A stretch of DNA of 64,000 nucleotides. Origin: Pseudomonadota bacterium. GTDB lineage: Bacteria > Myxococcota_A > UBA796 > UBA9615. Below the pieces are notes generated by a model. It was not told the origin of the DNA and ran no database searches. It saw only the letters and a program-made list of their open reading frames with translations. Made by a program: the position numbers and the translations under genes. The stretch's first letter is position 1. The number at the start of each line of letters is the position of its first letter. The stretch is taken from contig JAAESI010000264.1 in NCBI GenBank assembly GCA_024229515.1, positions 37,665 through 101,664 of the forward strand, written 5' to 3'. Below, piece after piece: positions 16,162 to 26,194 of this stretch.

Positions 16162-17415
16162 TCACAGATCCATCCGGGTTTCCATGAACCGCGCCAGCCG
16201 GTGGAAGTCGCTCCCCCGCTCGATCAGCCGCACCCCCGTCACCAGCGTCTCAGGATCCACCAGGTCCTTGAACGGCACGTACTCCAGGTCCAGCTGCCCG
16301 CTGCAGCTGACCATGTGGCCGTCCAGCCCCTCTTCGACCAACGCCCGGTAGGCGCCGACGCCCAGCTGGCTTCCCAGCAGCACGTCGAACGCGTGGGGCT
16401 GCGCGCACCGCGACTCGTAGCCCAGCTGGACCGGCTTGATCTTCCGCTCGCGGCCGATGCGGGCGAGGTACCGCGCCTCCACCGCGCCCTTGACGATGTA
16501 GCCCAGGTCCAACTTGCCCAGCGAGATGTGCCCGTGCTCGTCGCGGCCCACGTCCTTCAGCATCTCGGGGGGCAGGTACTCGGCCAGCCCCTCGGCCAGC
16601 ACGACCGTGCCGTACTGCTTTCGGTCGCGGGTCTCCCGCACGACGATGTGGTCCACGATCTTGTCCGCGAGGGCGTCCAGATCGAGCGTGCCGTCCTCGG
16701 TCAGCAGCCCGTCCTCGAGGTCCTCGACGCCGACCACGAGGTTCGCCTCGCCCGCCACCGCCACGCCGTAGCTCAGCCAGCCCGCCTTGCGCCCCATCGT
16801 CTCGACGATGAACCACGTCCGCGTCGCCATCGCGTCGGCCCGCAGGTTCAGCAGCTCCTTGGCCATGAAGTCGACGGCGGTGAAGAAGCCGAAGGTGAAG
16901 TCGATGCCCCGGTAGTCGTTGTCGATGGTCTTGGGGAGGTGGACGATCTTGAACCGCCGCGCCTCCTTCGGGAGCCGCTGCTGGAACTCGTAGAGGAAGT
17001 TCGCCGTCTTGAGCGTGTCGTCGCCGCCGATGCTGACGAGCGCGTCGACCCCGAGGTCCGTCAGGCCCGCCCACACCTTCCGCAGCCGCGCGGTCTTGAC
17101 CGGGTCGTCCAGGTCCTTGGGCCCCCGGATCCCCTTGCCGGGATTGTCGCGGGCGGTGCCGATGACGACCCCCCGGTCGTTCCGCATGCCCGTCACGTCG
17201 CGCTCGGTGAAGGTCCGATAGTGCAGGTCCCGCATCAGCGGACGCGCCTCCGCGTCGTACAGCACGAGGTTGCTGTAGCCGCCGAGGATGCCCAGGGCCT
17301 GGCGCCCCGAATCGATGAAGGAGACCGCCGCCGAAGAGATGACGGCGTTGGCCGCGGGAGCCGGCCCGCCGCTGAAGAGAATCGCAACCCGTCGAATCGT
17401 CATGGGGTCCGTCAT
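16162..17415 (-). CDS. pfp: 6-phosphofructokinase, diphosphate-dependent type
   Basis: The 417-residue product starts at ATG 17413-17415 (MTDPMTIRRVAILFSGG). It catalyses phosphorylation of fructose 6-phosphate to the 1,6-bisphosphate in glycolysis. Family motifs are FSGGPAPAANAVI near residue 15, SIGGDDTLKTANF near 130, PKTIDNDY near 165 and ETMGRKAGWLSYG near 210. Having GGDDT rather than GGDGS, and PKTIDND rather than PGTIDND, is the known signature of enzymes using pyrophosphate instead of ATP, which makes the reaction reversible. The length fits the 400-residue PFP class. It is cytoplasmic, converges on the caspase gene, and lies just downstream of a TIG lipoprotein gene on the same strand. 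Confidence 0.88.
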   Translation of the reverse strand: MTDPMTIRRVAILFSGGPAPAANAVISSAAVSFIDSGRQALGILGGYSNLVLYDAEARPLMRDLHYRTFTERDVTGMRNDRGVVIGTARDNPGKGIRGPKDLDDPVKTARLRKVWAGLTDLGVDALVSIGGDDTLKTANFLYEFQQRLPKEARRFKIVHLPKTIDNDYRGIDFTFGFFTAVDFMAKELLNLRADAMATRTWFIVETMGRKAGWLSYGVAVAGEANLVVGVEDLEDGLLTEDGTLDLDALADKIVDHIVVRETRDRKQYGTVVLAEGLAEYLPPEMLKDVGRDEHGHISLGKLDLGYIVKGAVEARYLARIGRERKIKPVQLGYESRCAQPHAFDVLLGSQLGVGAYRALVEEGLDGHMVSCSGQLDLEYVPFKDLVDPETLVTGVRLIERGSDFHRLARFMETRMDL

Positions 17416-17438
17416 AACACGGACCAACGATTCGTGAC

Positions 17439-19181
17439 TCAGTCCTGAGTCACGAAGTAGAAGGAGCCCCGCCAGAGGATCTGCGAGGTGCCGAAGCCGG
17501 CGTTGACGAACTCGGAGCCGGGCACATCGAACCGGGTCTGCCGGTACGCGTTCTGCAGCAGCATCGCCGGCCCCTCGGTGAAGAACCCCAGCTGGCTGGG
17601 GGTGTACGTGTAGAGCCCATCGTCCCAGGGGTACAGCATCATGATCGGCACGCCCGCGTCCTGCGCCGGACCGAGCAGGTACAGGTACATGTCGGCCAGA
17701 TCGTAGGTCCCCGCGGGGTCCCAGCTGACCTCCAGCGGCTCGGCCAGGTCGTGCTGCAGATCGCAGTACTCGGGGCCGTGCTGCAGGTACACGCGGGGCA
17801 GCGTGATCAGCACCTCGGGGATCTCCCAGGGGGGCAGGTCGGCGATGCCGAGGGTGCCCCCGGGGGTGTGCAGGTCGTAGCTCGTGCCGACGACGTAGTC
17901 GGGGATGTCGAGCCCCTCCGCGCGGTAGTTCACCCGGCCGGTGTACGGGTGGACGTAGCGCTCCAGGGTGACCGTGTTCTCGTCGCTGACGAACTCCACG
18001 TAGGGACCCGCGTCGAACGTCTTGGAGGCGGGGCAGTCCGTCGCGCCGCCGGTCATCGTGAAGCCGGTGCCGGGGGTGTCGAAGTGCGGGGGCACGCTCA
18101 GGCTCGACATCGCCCCCGAGCTCGGACACGGGAAGTCGTTGGGCTCGTAGAAGACCGCCGAGGCGTAGACGTTGGTGTTGAAGTCGCAGGCCTCGGCGTC
18201 GTGGCTGCGGGAGATGCCGAACGACAGGGAGACCCGCGCCCGCAGGGGGTCGGCGGCGACCGGGTGCACGTCGAAGCCGTCCAGGAGGATGCGCGTCTCG
18301 GTTCCCTGGGGGGTGGCGGTTCGCACCTCGACGTCCCGCAACCCGACCAGGGCGTTGTTGCCAATGCGGATGGTCGCGATCAGCCGCTCGGCGTTGCTCA
18401 CCTCGACGGACTCGACGACCACCCCGGTGCCCATGTCCAGCTCGGTCACGTTGTCCTGGAAGCTGGCGTCCTCGGCGTAGACCCGAACCTGGAGCGTCTG
18501 CCCCTGGTCGGCTTCGGCCGGCTCGATGGACATCTGGTTGGCGTCGCGGTCGATGAAGAAGCCCGACTTGAGCGTGTAGACCTCCAGCCCCGGGTTGTAG
18601 ACGGCGACGTCGACGGGGCCCGGCTGGCTGCGGTGGGGCACGTGCACGGTCACGTTGATGCGGGAGGAGCTCAGGACCTCCACGTCTTCGATGTCCACGC
18701 GAGGCCCGAAGCTGACGATGGTGTGGCCCGGCTGGAAGGCGGTGGACCAGCCCGTGATCTCCACCTCGGTGGTGTCGCCGAGGGCGGCGCGGGCGGGGCT
18801 GAGCGCGATGCTCCCGGCCTCCACGTAGAAGCCGTCGCGCAGCAAGACCTCGCGATCGTTCCAGGTGACGTGCACGTCCCGAGCCCCCGGGATGGCGCTG
18901 TCCGTGACGAGCACCTGGGCGGTCAGGTGGAAGCTCGAATCGACGATCAAAGCGCCGACCTGGACCCCGTCCCCGAAGTCCACATCGACCTCTCCGGGGC
19001 GCCAATCGGTGTTGGATCCGCGGATGGAGATCGCCCGGGGCACCCCCGCTGAGGCGCTGTTGGGGACCAGTTCGGCCGACGCTGGCCCTGCCGGAATCGG
19101 GTCTGTTACCTCCGCGAACGGCGTGCAGCCATAAAGTAAGGCAGCAAGGAAGCCGATGAGGGTTGGGACAGTTCGGGTCAA
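17439..19181 (-). CDS. Lipoprotein with IPT/TIG immunoglobulin-like repeats
   Basis: The 580-residue product opens with a lipoprotein signal (LIGFLAALLYGCTPF). Residues 35-300 hold about three IPT/TIG-like units: LVPNSASAGVPRAISIRG, LSPARAALGDTTEVEITGW, IEPAEADQGQTLQVRVYAED. Each has the Pro...G..V.I.G pattern and ends in a segment like LLRDGFYVEAG. The C-terminal 280 residues are beta-rich with paired cysteines (EACDFNTNV, DFPCPS, ATDCPAS, YCDLQHDL) and do not match a family I know. Export to the outer membrane or cell surface is inferred. It is 24 bp upstream of the phosphofructokinase start on the same strand, though no functional link is evident. Confidence 0.78.
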   Translation of the reverse strand: MTRTVPTLIGFLAALLYGCTPFAEVTDPIPAGPASAELVPNSASAGVPRAISIRGSNTDWRPGEVDVDFGDGVQVGALIVDSSFHLTAQVLVTDSAIPGARDVHVTWNDREVLLRDGFYVEAGSIALSPARAALGDTTEVEITGWSTAFQPGHTIVSFGPRVDIEDVEVLSSSRINVTVHVPHRSQPGPVDVAVYNPGLEVYTLKSGFFIDRDANQMSIEPAEADQGQTLQVRVYAEDASFQDNVTELDMGTGVVVESVEVSNAERLIATIRIGNNALVGLRDVEVRTATPQGTETRILLDGFDVHPVAADPLRARVSLSFGISRSHDAEACDFNTNVYASAVFYEPNDFPCPSSGAMSSLSVPPHFDTPGTGFTMTGGATDCPASKTFDAGPYVEFVSDENTVTLERYVHPYTGRVNYRAEGLDIPDYVVGTSYDLHTPGGTLGIADLPPWEIPEVLITLPRVYLQHGPEYCDLQHDLAEPLEVSWDPAGTYDLADMYLYLLGPAQDAGVPIMMLYPWDDGLYTYTPSQLGFFTEGPAMLLQNAYRQTRFDVPGSEFVNAGFGTSQILWRGSFYFVTQD

Positions 19182-19238
19182 TTGGTGGAGCCGCTTTCCG
19201 TAGCCTTACCTTAGATAGCCAGGAGGGGAGCCGAAACC

Positions 19239-21078
19239 TTGGCGTTTGACGACTACGAGATCGTGGGGACGATCGGCAGAGACAGCGAGGGTCTCTGGTT
19301 GGGGTGGCGAGAGCTGCCCATCAGCGCGCGCGGCCACTACGCGATCCACCACGTGGACGTGCTGTTGGCCCGTGATCCGGCGTTCCAGGCTCGCCTCCTG
19401 AAGGAAGCCGCGTTGGGCGGCCAGGTCGATCATCCAGCCCTGGTGAGGGTGCACGAGGTGATCTTCGAACGGGAGCAGGCCGCGGTGGTGACCGATTACG
19501 TTGATGGACACAGCCTGGAAGAGATCCTGGACCGCCGCGCCGCCGGCGAGGAGTACTTCCCCCCCCGAGGTGACGCTCGAGCTCATCGCCCACCTGTTGG
19601 AGGCCGCGGACCACATCCATGGTCTGGAGACTCCGGAGGGGGCGCCCGGTTACCACGGACGCATCGTCGCCTCGAAGATCCTGCTGACCGCCGACGGGGG
19701 CATGAAGCTCGTCGGCTTCGGCCGCGCCTCCGGCCGCCCCGAGCGCCGCTCCCGCGAGCGGCTCAGTCCCAAGGCCGACCAGTTCGCCATCGGCCTGGTG
19801 TTCCTGGACCTGCTCCTGGGCCGTCGGGTCTCCCTCGACGAGTCGCTGCAGCCGTCGATGGGGCGCTGGTCCCGCACGCTGGACGAAGCGGTGCGGAGCC
19901 TGCCCATGGCGCACCCCGCGCTGCCGGTGCTGCTGCGCCTGCTCGCTCCCCTGGCGGACGACCGCTTCGAATCGTGTGACCTCGCCGCGGCCGAGCTCCG
20001 ACGCTTGCGCAGCGCCCACCCCGAAGGCCCCGTCCTGGCCGGCTTCGCCGCCGCCGAGGTCGCCGCGGTGTGGCGGGACGACTGCAACGAGACCGAACTG
20101 GAGCCCGGCGTCAACGCCGCCGAGAACCCCAGCGAGTGGCTCGAGGACCTGCCCAGAGGCCAGGAGGAAGACCTCATCCTGACCATCGGCGAAGGGCCGC
20201 TGTTCACGTCCGAGACGGTGCCGTTCGCGCACGACTTCATGCCTCGCGCGGCCTGGTTCTACGTCGCTGAAGACACGCCCATGGCGATGCCCGTGCCGCC
20301 TCGGCCGATGCCCCGCTCCACGACGTTGGATGCAGCGATGGACACGGCCGGGTACTGCTCGAACCCGTTCATGGAGGCGAGCAAGACCCCGGTCTACACC
20401 CCCACCGTGCTGCCTCCCACGCCGGTGCTCGCCGCGGCCCCACCGCCGCCGCCGGCCCCCCACGCCATGCGGGTCGACGGGATGATGGCGTCGGCCAACC
20501 CCATGGACACCGCCGGCACGCTCCCGTTCGCGGCGACCTACGCGGCTCAGTCGGGGACGTTCACGCGCAGCGTGCCCGCCTGGGTGCTCTCCAGCGAAAC
20601 CGCCCCGATCCCGGTCCAGAACGACCCCGAGGCGACGCAGCAGTTCGCACCCGCGGAGGCGACGCATCCCTACGGAAACCGGGTGATGGACATTCCGGTC
20701 TCGATCCCCGGCCAGGCGGTGAAGCGCCGACGGAAGCGGAAGCGCAGGCGCGGCGGCCGCTCAGGTGCGCGCCGTCGTCAGCCGGCCGGCTCGGGCTGGA
20801 CCCTCAAGAGTCAGATCCCCCGCAACGGCCGCCGCCGCCAAGGCGAGCTCAGCGCCAGCGGCATCGTGCGCACCTGGCAGCTCCAGGGCTGGCTGGACCG
20901 CAGCAACGTGCTCAAGGGGCTGTTGATCGGGGTCGCGATCCTCGTCCTGCTGTTCACCGTCGAGATGTTCAAGCGTCAGTGGGTGGATGCCCCCGCGGCC
21001 GAGCGCGCGGCGCAGCAGGCGGGAGCCGACGTGCACCCCGATCTCGCGCCTGCCGGAGACCCCCTCCTCGATCACTGA
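19239..21078 (+). CDS. Membrane-anchored pseudokinase (Hanks fold), split by a C-run frameshift
   Basis: The TTG start at 19239 is supported by AGGAGGGG at 19221-19228. The N-terminal part follows a protein-kinase pattern, but the key residues are gone. The beta-3 Lys is replaced in YAIHHVDVLL, the catalytic loop reads HGRIVASKILL instead of HRDLKPxNILL, and DFG is GFG. The frame breaks at a C8 run (19559-19566); with seven C it reads through as EEYFPPEVTLELIAHLL. Later regions are a Pro/Met-rich linker, a very basic stretch (VKRRRKRKRRRGGR) and one membrane helix near the C-terminus (LLIGVAILVLLFTVEMF). About 612 residues in total. It likely acts as a scaffold or sensor rather than an enzyme. 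It ends 37 bp before typA. Confidence 0.72.
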
Positions 21079-21115
21079 TTGACAGGTGGTGGACAGGTCC
21101 CTACTTTCCGCCGCC

Positions 21116-22927
<1,812 letters not shown>

Positions 22928-22939
22928 GGTTCGAGCCCC

Positions 22940-23755
22940 GTGCGGCTGCTTCTGCCTCTCATCCTCGCGATCACGTTGAGTGCCGGCCCGGCCTGGGCCT
23001 CGGCGGAGCTGCCGGCGCCTGAACCCGCGCCGGAGCCAGCCCCCACCAAGAAGGTCGACGACCTGGGGCGCGAGTACCCCAACCCCGAGTTGCTCAAGCG
23101 CAGCCGCACCTGGAGCGGCCTCGGCATCGGCTTCACGGCGGCCGGAAGCGGCATGCTGGTGACGGGTCTGTTCCTCGGTTCGGGCTACGCCCGGGGGGAG
23201 CTGACGCCGCCTACGATCGGGAACCTGAACACCACCCAGAGCGCGCTGGTGCCGACCTTGACGCTGTTCGGCGCGGGGGTCGTGTTCGCGTTCGTGGGCA
23301 TCCCCACGGTGTCCGCCGGGCTGTACATGAACAAGCAGCTGCGGCGCACGATCAAGGGAGCGGAGAAGATCCCGCGGACGGTCGGCAACGAGGCTCGGTA
23401 CTGGAACGCCTACATCGGGAAGATGTTCGCCCAGACGCTGATGGTCGGGGGCGGCGGGTCGATCCTGCTGGGCACCCTGGGCATGGTCGCGGTGGGAGCG
23501 CTGGTCGCGACCGACCGCTACGACCCGCTGTACTGGCTGATCCCCGCGGGCATGTTCGTCGGCGGCGGCACCATGCTGGGCAGCGGGCTGGCCCTGAACA
23601 AGAAGAGCAAAGAGCGCATGGAGGCGGTGTTCGACGAGGTCGATCCGATGCGGCAGAAGCAAGCGTCGGTGTACTCGTTGGGGCCGCGGATTTCGGTGAC
23701 GCGCCACGGCCGGGACGAGGTTCGCACGTCGTTCGGCTGGACCTTCGCGTTCTGA
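22940..23755 (+). CDS. Exported or membrane protein of unknown function
   Basis: The 271-residue product starts at GTG 22940, 12 bp after typA. A signal peptide (LLLPLILAITLSAGPAWASA) is followed by a Pro/Glu linker (PAPEPAPEPAP). There are then four hydrophobic segments at about residues 57-80, 97-122, 165-190 and 195-215, rich in Gly (GIGFTAAGSGMLVTGLFLG, TLMVGGGGSILLGTLGMVA). The C-terminus ends in RTSFGWTFAF, with a terminal Phe as in outer-membrane proteins, but the helices argue for the inner membrane. No family recognised. It ends 4 bp before the aminotransferase gene, so it may be part of that operon. Confidence 0.7.
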   Translation: MRLLLPLILAITLSAGPAWASAELPAPEPAPEPAPTKKVDDLGREYPNPELLKRSRTWSGLGIGFTAAGSGMLVTGLFLGSGYARGELTPPTIGNLNTTQSALVPTLTLFGAGVVFAFVGIPTVSAGLYMNKQLRRTIKGAEKIPRTVGNEARYWNAYIGKMFAQTLMVGGGGSILLGTLGMVAVGALVATDRYDPLYWLIPAGMFVGGGTMLGSGLALNKKSKERMEAVFDEVDPMRQKQASVYSLGPRISVTRHGRDEVRTSFGWTFAF

Positions 23756-23759
23756 GCTG

Positions 23760-25061
23760 ATGGGTCCGTTCCCGGCGCTCGACGCGCCCCCCGATCCCGC
23801 CCTCGGTACAGCCCTCCCGGAGCTGCTGACGGATGTGCCCGGCCCCGAAGGGGGCCGCTGGATCGACGTGCTCGCCGACCACGAGTGCCCCGCCATCACG
23901 GCTCGCCGCGCGCGCCGGGCCGAGGCGACGGGCGTCGGCCAGGACCCGGTGGTGTGGGAGCGCGCGCGGGGGTCGAACGTCTGGGACCCCGACGGCAACC
24001 GCTACGTCGACCTCACCGGCGGCTTCGGCGTGTGCAGTGCCGGCCACGGCAGCCCGTTCGTCATGGATCGGGTCAAGGCCCAGCTCGACCAGCTCGTGCA
24101 CGGCCTCGGGGACGCCTTCCCGGGGCGGGTGCGGATCGAGCTGTCCCGCGAGCTGGCGCGGCTGCTGCCCGGGGACCTGTCGCAGGTGATCTTTGCCAGC
24201 GGTGGGGCCGAAGCGGTGGACGCGGCGCTCAAGACGGCGGTGATCGCGACCGGCCGCAGCCGGATCGTGGCGTTCGAAGGCGGCTACCACGGGCTCACCC
24301 TCGGGGTGCTGCCGATGTCGCACTACCGGCCGGGCTTCCGGGCTCCGTTCGAGGGCGTGACCGGCGACTTCGTGGAGTTCCGCCCCTACGGCGAGCCGGT
24401 GACCCTGGAGGCCAGCGATCCGCCGGCGGCGGTGCTCGTCGAGGCGATCCAGGGCCGGGGCGGCGAGCGGGTCCCTCCGACCGGCTGGTTCGCGGCGCTG
24501 CGGGCCGAGTGCGACCGGGTCGGCGCGCTGCTGATCGTCGACGAGATCTTCACCGGCTTCGGCCGGACGGGGGAGCTGTTCGCGTCCGGGACCGAGCGCA
24601 TGGACGGCGTCGTTCCCGACCTCGTGACGCTGGGCAAGGGCATGACGTCGGGCTTCCCCCTGTCGGCCTGCGTCGGCACCGCGGCGGTGATGGCGCGGTG
24701 GGGCCGCAGCGACGGAGAATCGCTGCACACCTCCACGTTCCTGGGCCACCCCGTCGGCTGCGCGGCGGCGCTGGCGGTGATCGACCTGTTCGATCACCAC
24801 CACCTGCTGGAGCGGGCGCGGGCGCTGGGGGAACTGATGGGTGAGACCCTGGGCCGCCTGGGCACGGTGCGGGGCGCCGGCGCGCTGCGCGGACTCGTCA
24901 TCGAAGGCGACACGATGGCGCTGTGCCGCCGACTGCTCGCCAAGGGCTACCTCGTGCTCCCGTCGGGCATGGAGGGCGAGGTCCTGGCGCTGTCGCCCGC
25001 CCTCACGATGACCGAGGTCCAGTGGATGGGTGCCGTCACCGCCATCGCGGAGTCGATGTGA
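23760..25061 (+). CDS. Class III PLP-dependent aminotransferase
   Basis: The 433-residue product starts at ATG 23760. It has the class III fold-type I marks: NVWDPDGNRYVDLTGGFGV near residue 75, ASGGAEAVDAALKTA near 145, EGGYHG near 175, LLIVDEIFTGFGRTGE near 260 and the Schiff-base Lys293 in TLGKGMTSGFPLSA. Members transfer amino groups between an amine or omega-amino acid and a keto acid or aldehyde, and many act on aldehydes. The first 45 residues are an unusual Pro-rich extension. Its stop overlaps the next gene's GTG (GTGA), coupling it to the LuxE- and LuxC-like genes. This suggests it acts on the aldehyde they produce, which is an inference. Confidence 0.87.
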   Translation: MGPFPALDAPPDPALGTALPELLTDVPGPEGGRWIDVLADHECPAITARRARRAEATGVGQDPVVWERARGSNVWDPDGNRYVDLTGGFGVCSAGHGSPFVMDRVKAQLDQLVHGLGDAFPGRVRIELSRELARLLPGDLSQVIFASGGAEAVDAALKTAVIATGRSRIVAFEGGYHGLTLGVLPMSHYRPGFRAPFEGVTGDFVEFRPYGEPVTLEASDPPAAVLVEAIQGRGGERVPPTGWFAALRAECDRVGALLIVDEIFTGFGRTGELFASGTERMDGVVPDLVTLGKGMTSGFPLSACVGTAAVMARWGRSDGESLHTSTFLGHPVGCAAALAVIDLFDHHHLLERARALGELMGETLGRLGTVRGAGALRGLVIEGDTMALCRRLLAKGYLVLPSGMEGEVLALSPALTMTEVQWMGAVTAIAESM

Positions 25062-26194
25062 GCGACCACCTCCACGAGCGCGTGGGGCGGATGATCCGCC
25101 ACAGCAAGCCGGCGTCGGGGCGCTTCTGGAACTGGCCCGACGCGGCGTTTTCGATGCTCTCGCGCGCGCTGTTCATGCATCAGTACGACCACTGCGCGCC
25201 GTACCGGCACTACTGCGATGTTCGCGGCGTGACGCCGACGTCGCTGCCGTCGTGGGACCGCATCCCGACGGTGCCGACGGACGTCTTCAAGTCGGTTGAT
25301 CTGTGCACCTTCGACCCCAACCACGCGGCGCTGACGTTCATGACCTCGGGGACGACGGTGGGCACCCGGGGCAAGCACCACCTGCGCCGCCCGGTGTCGT
25401 ACATGGAGTCGCTGGGGCCGTGGTTCGACGCGTTCATGCTCCCGGACGGTCTCCGGCTCCGCACCCTGGTGCTGGCGCCGTCGCGGGCCGTCGATCCGAC
25501 CAGCAGCCTCAGCTACATGCTGCAGTGGGCGGTCGACCACCGGGGGGCGACGGGGAGCCGGTTCCTCTGGACCGAGGACGGGCCCGACCTCGAGCAGGCG
25601 GTCATCGAACTGCGGCGGGCGGGCACCTCCGGTGAGCCGATCATGCTGCTGGGCACGGCCCGGGCGCTGGAGGTGCTGTTCGAGCTGGCGCTGGACGGCG
25701 ACCGCCTGATGCCGTTGCCCCGCGATTCCCGCGTCATGGAGACGGGCGGCTTCAAGGGCGCCGAGCAGTCGATGGACGGCGGCGAGCTTCGCGAGGAGTT
25801 GGCCCGGGCGTTCGCGATCAAGCCGGGCGCGATCGTGTCCGAGTACGGCATGACCGAGTTGGGCAGCCAGGGCTACCACCCGGTGCTCCGCATGGCGCTG
25901 GACAAGCCCACCCGCCGCCGGCTGGGGGCCGCGTCGCGGCGGTTCGTATTCCCGCCCTGGTGCCGCGTTCGAGCGGTGGATCCGGACACCCTCGAGGTGC
26001 TCCCGGAGGGCGAGGAGGGGCTGCTCGCCTTCTGGGATCTGAGCAACGTCGACTCGGTGTTGGCGGTGCAGACGGCGGACGTGGGGCTCGTGCGGGACGG
26101 CTGCGTGGAGCTTCACGGACGGGCGCCGGGGGCGACCCCGCGGGGCTGCTCGCTGGCCGTCGACGAGATCCTCGCCGGGGCGGCGAAGGCCTGA
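25058..26194 (+). CDS. LuxE-like acyl-protein synthetase (acyl-adenylating)
   Basis: The 378-residue product starts at GTG 25058, overlapping the previous stop. The adenylation motif FMTSGTTVGTRGKHHL is near residue 92. METGGFKGAEQSM near 230 and SEYGMTELGSQGY near 263 are typical of the LuxE/PF04443 group. A cysteine near the C-terminus, Cys364 in PRGCSLAVDEIL, fits the acyl-transfer cysteine of LuxE. LuxE activates a fatty acid with ATP and passes the acyl group, through that cysteine, to the LuxC reductase. Here it directly precedes a LuxC-like gene with a TGATG overlap. No luciferase genes are present, so bioluminescence is not implied. Confidence 0.85.
   Translation: MSDHLHERVGRMIRHSKPASGRFWNWPDAAFSMLSRALFMHQYDHCAPYRHYCDVRGVTPTSLPSWDRIPTVPTDVFKSVDLCTFDPNHAALTFMTSGTTVGTRGKHHLRRPVSYMESLGPWFDAFMLPDGLRLRTLVLAPSRAVDPTSSLSYMLQWAVDHRGATGSRFLWTEDGPDLEQAVIELRRAGTSGEPIMLLGTARALEVLFELALDGDRLMPLPRDSRVMETGGFKGAEQSMDGGELREELARAFAIKPGAIVSEYGMTELGSQGYHPVLRMALDKPTRRRLGAASRRFVFPPWCRVRAVDPDTLEVLPEGEEGLLAFWDLSNVDSVLAVQTADVGLVRDGCVELHGRAPGATPRGCSLAVDEILAGAAKA

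Noticed and set aside
16162..19005. A 947-residue minus open frame extending the phosphofructokinase upstream
   Set aside because: Residues before MTDPMTIRRVAILF are Arg/Gly-rich shadow of the TIG lipoprotein gene, which has its own clear signal and frame.
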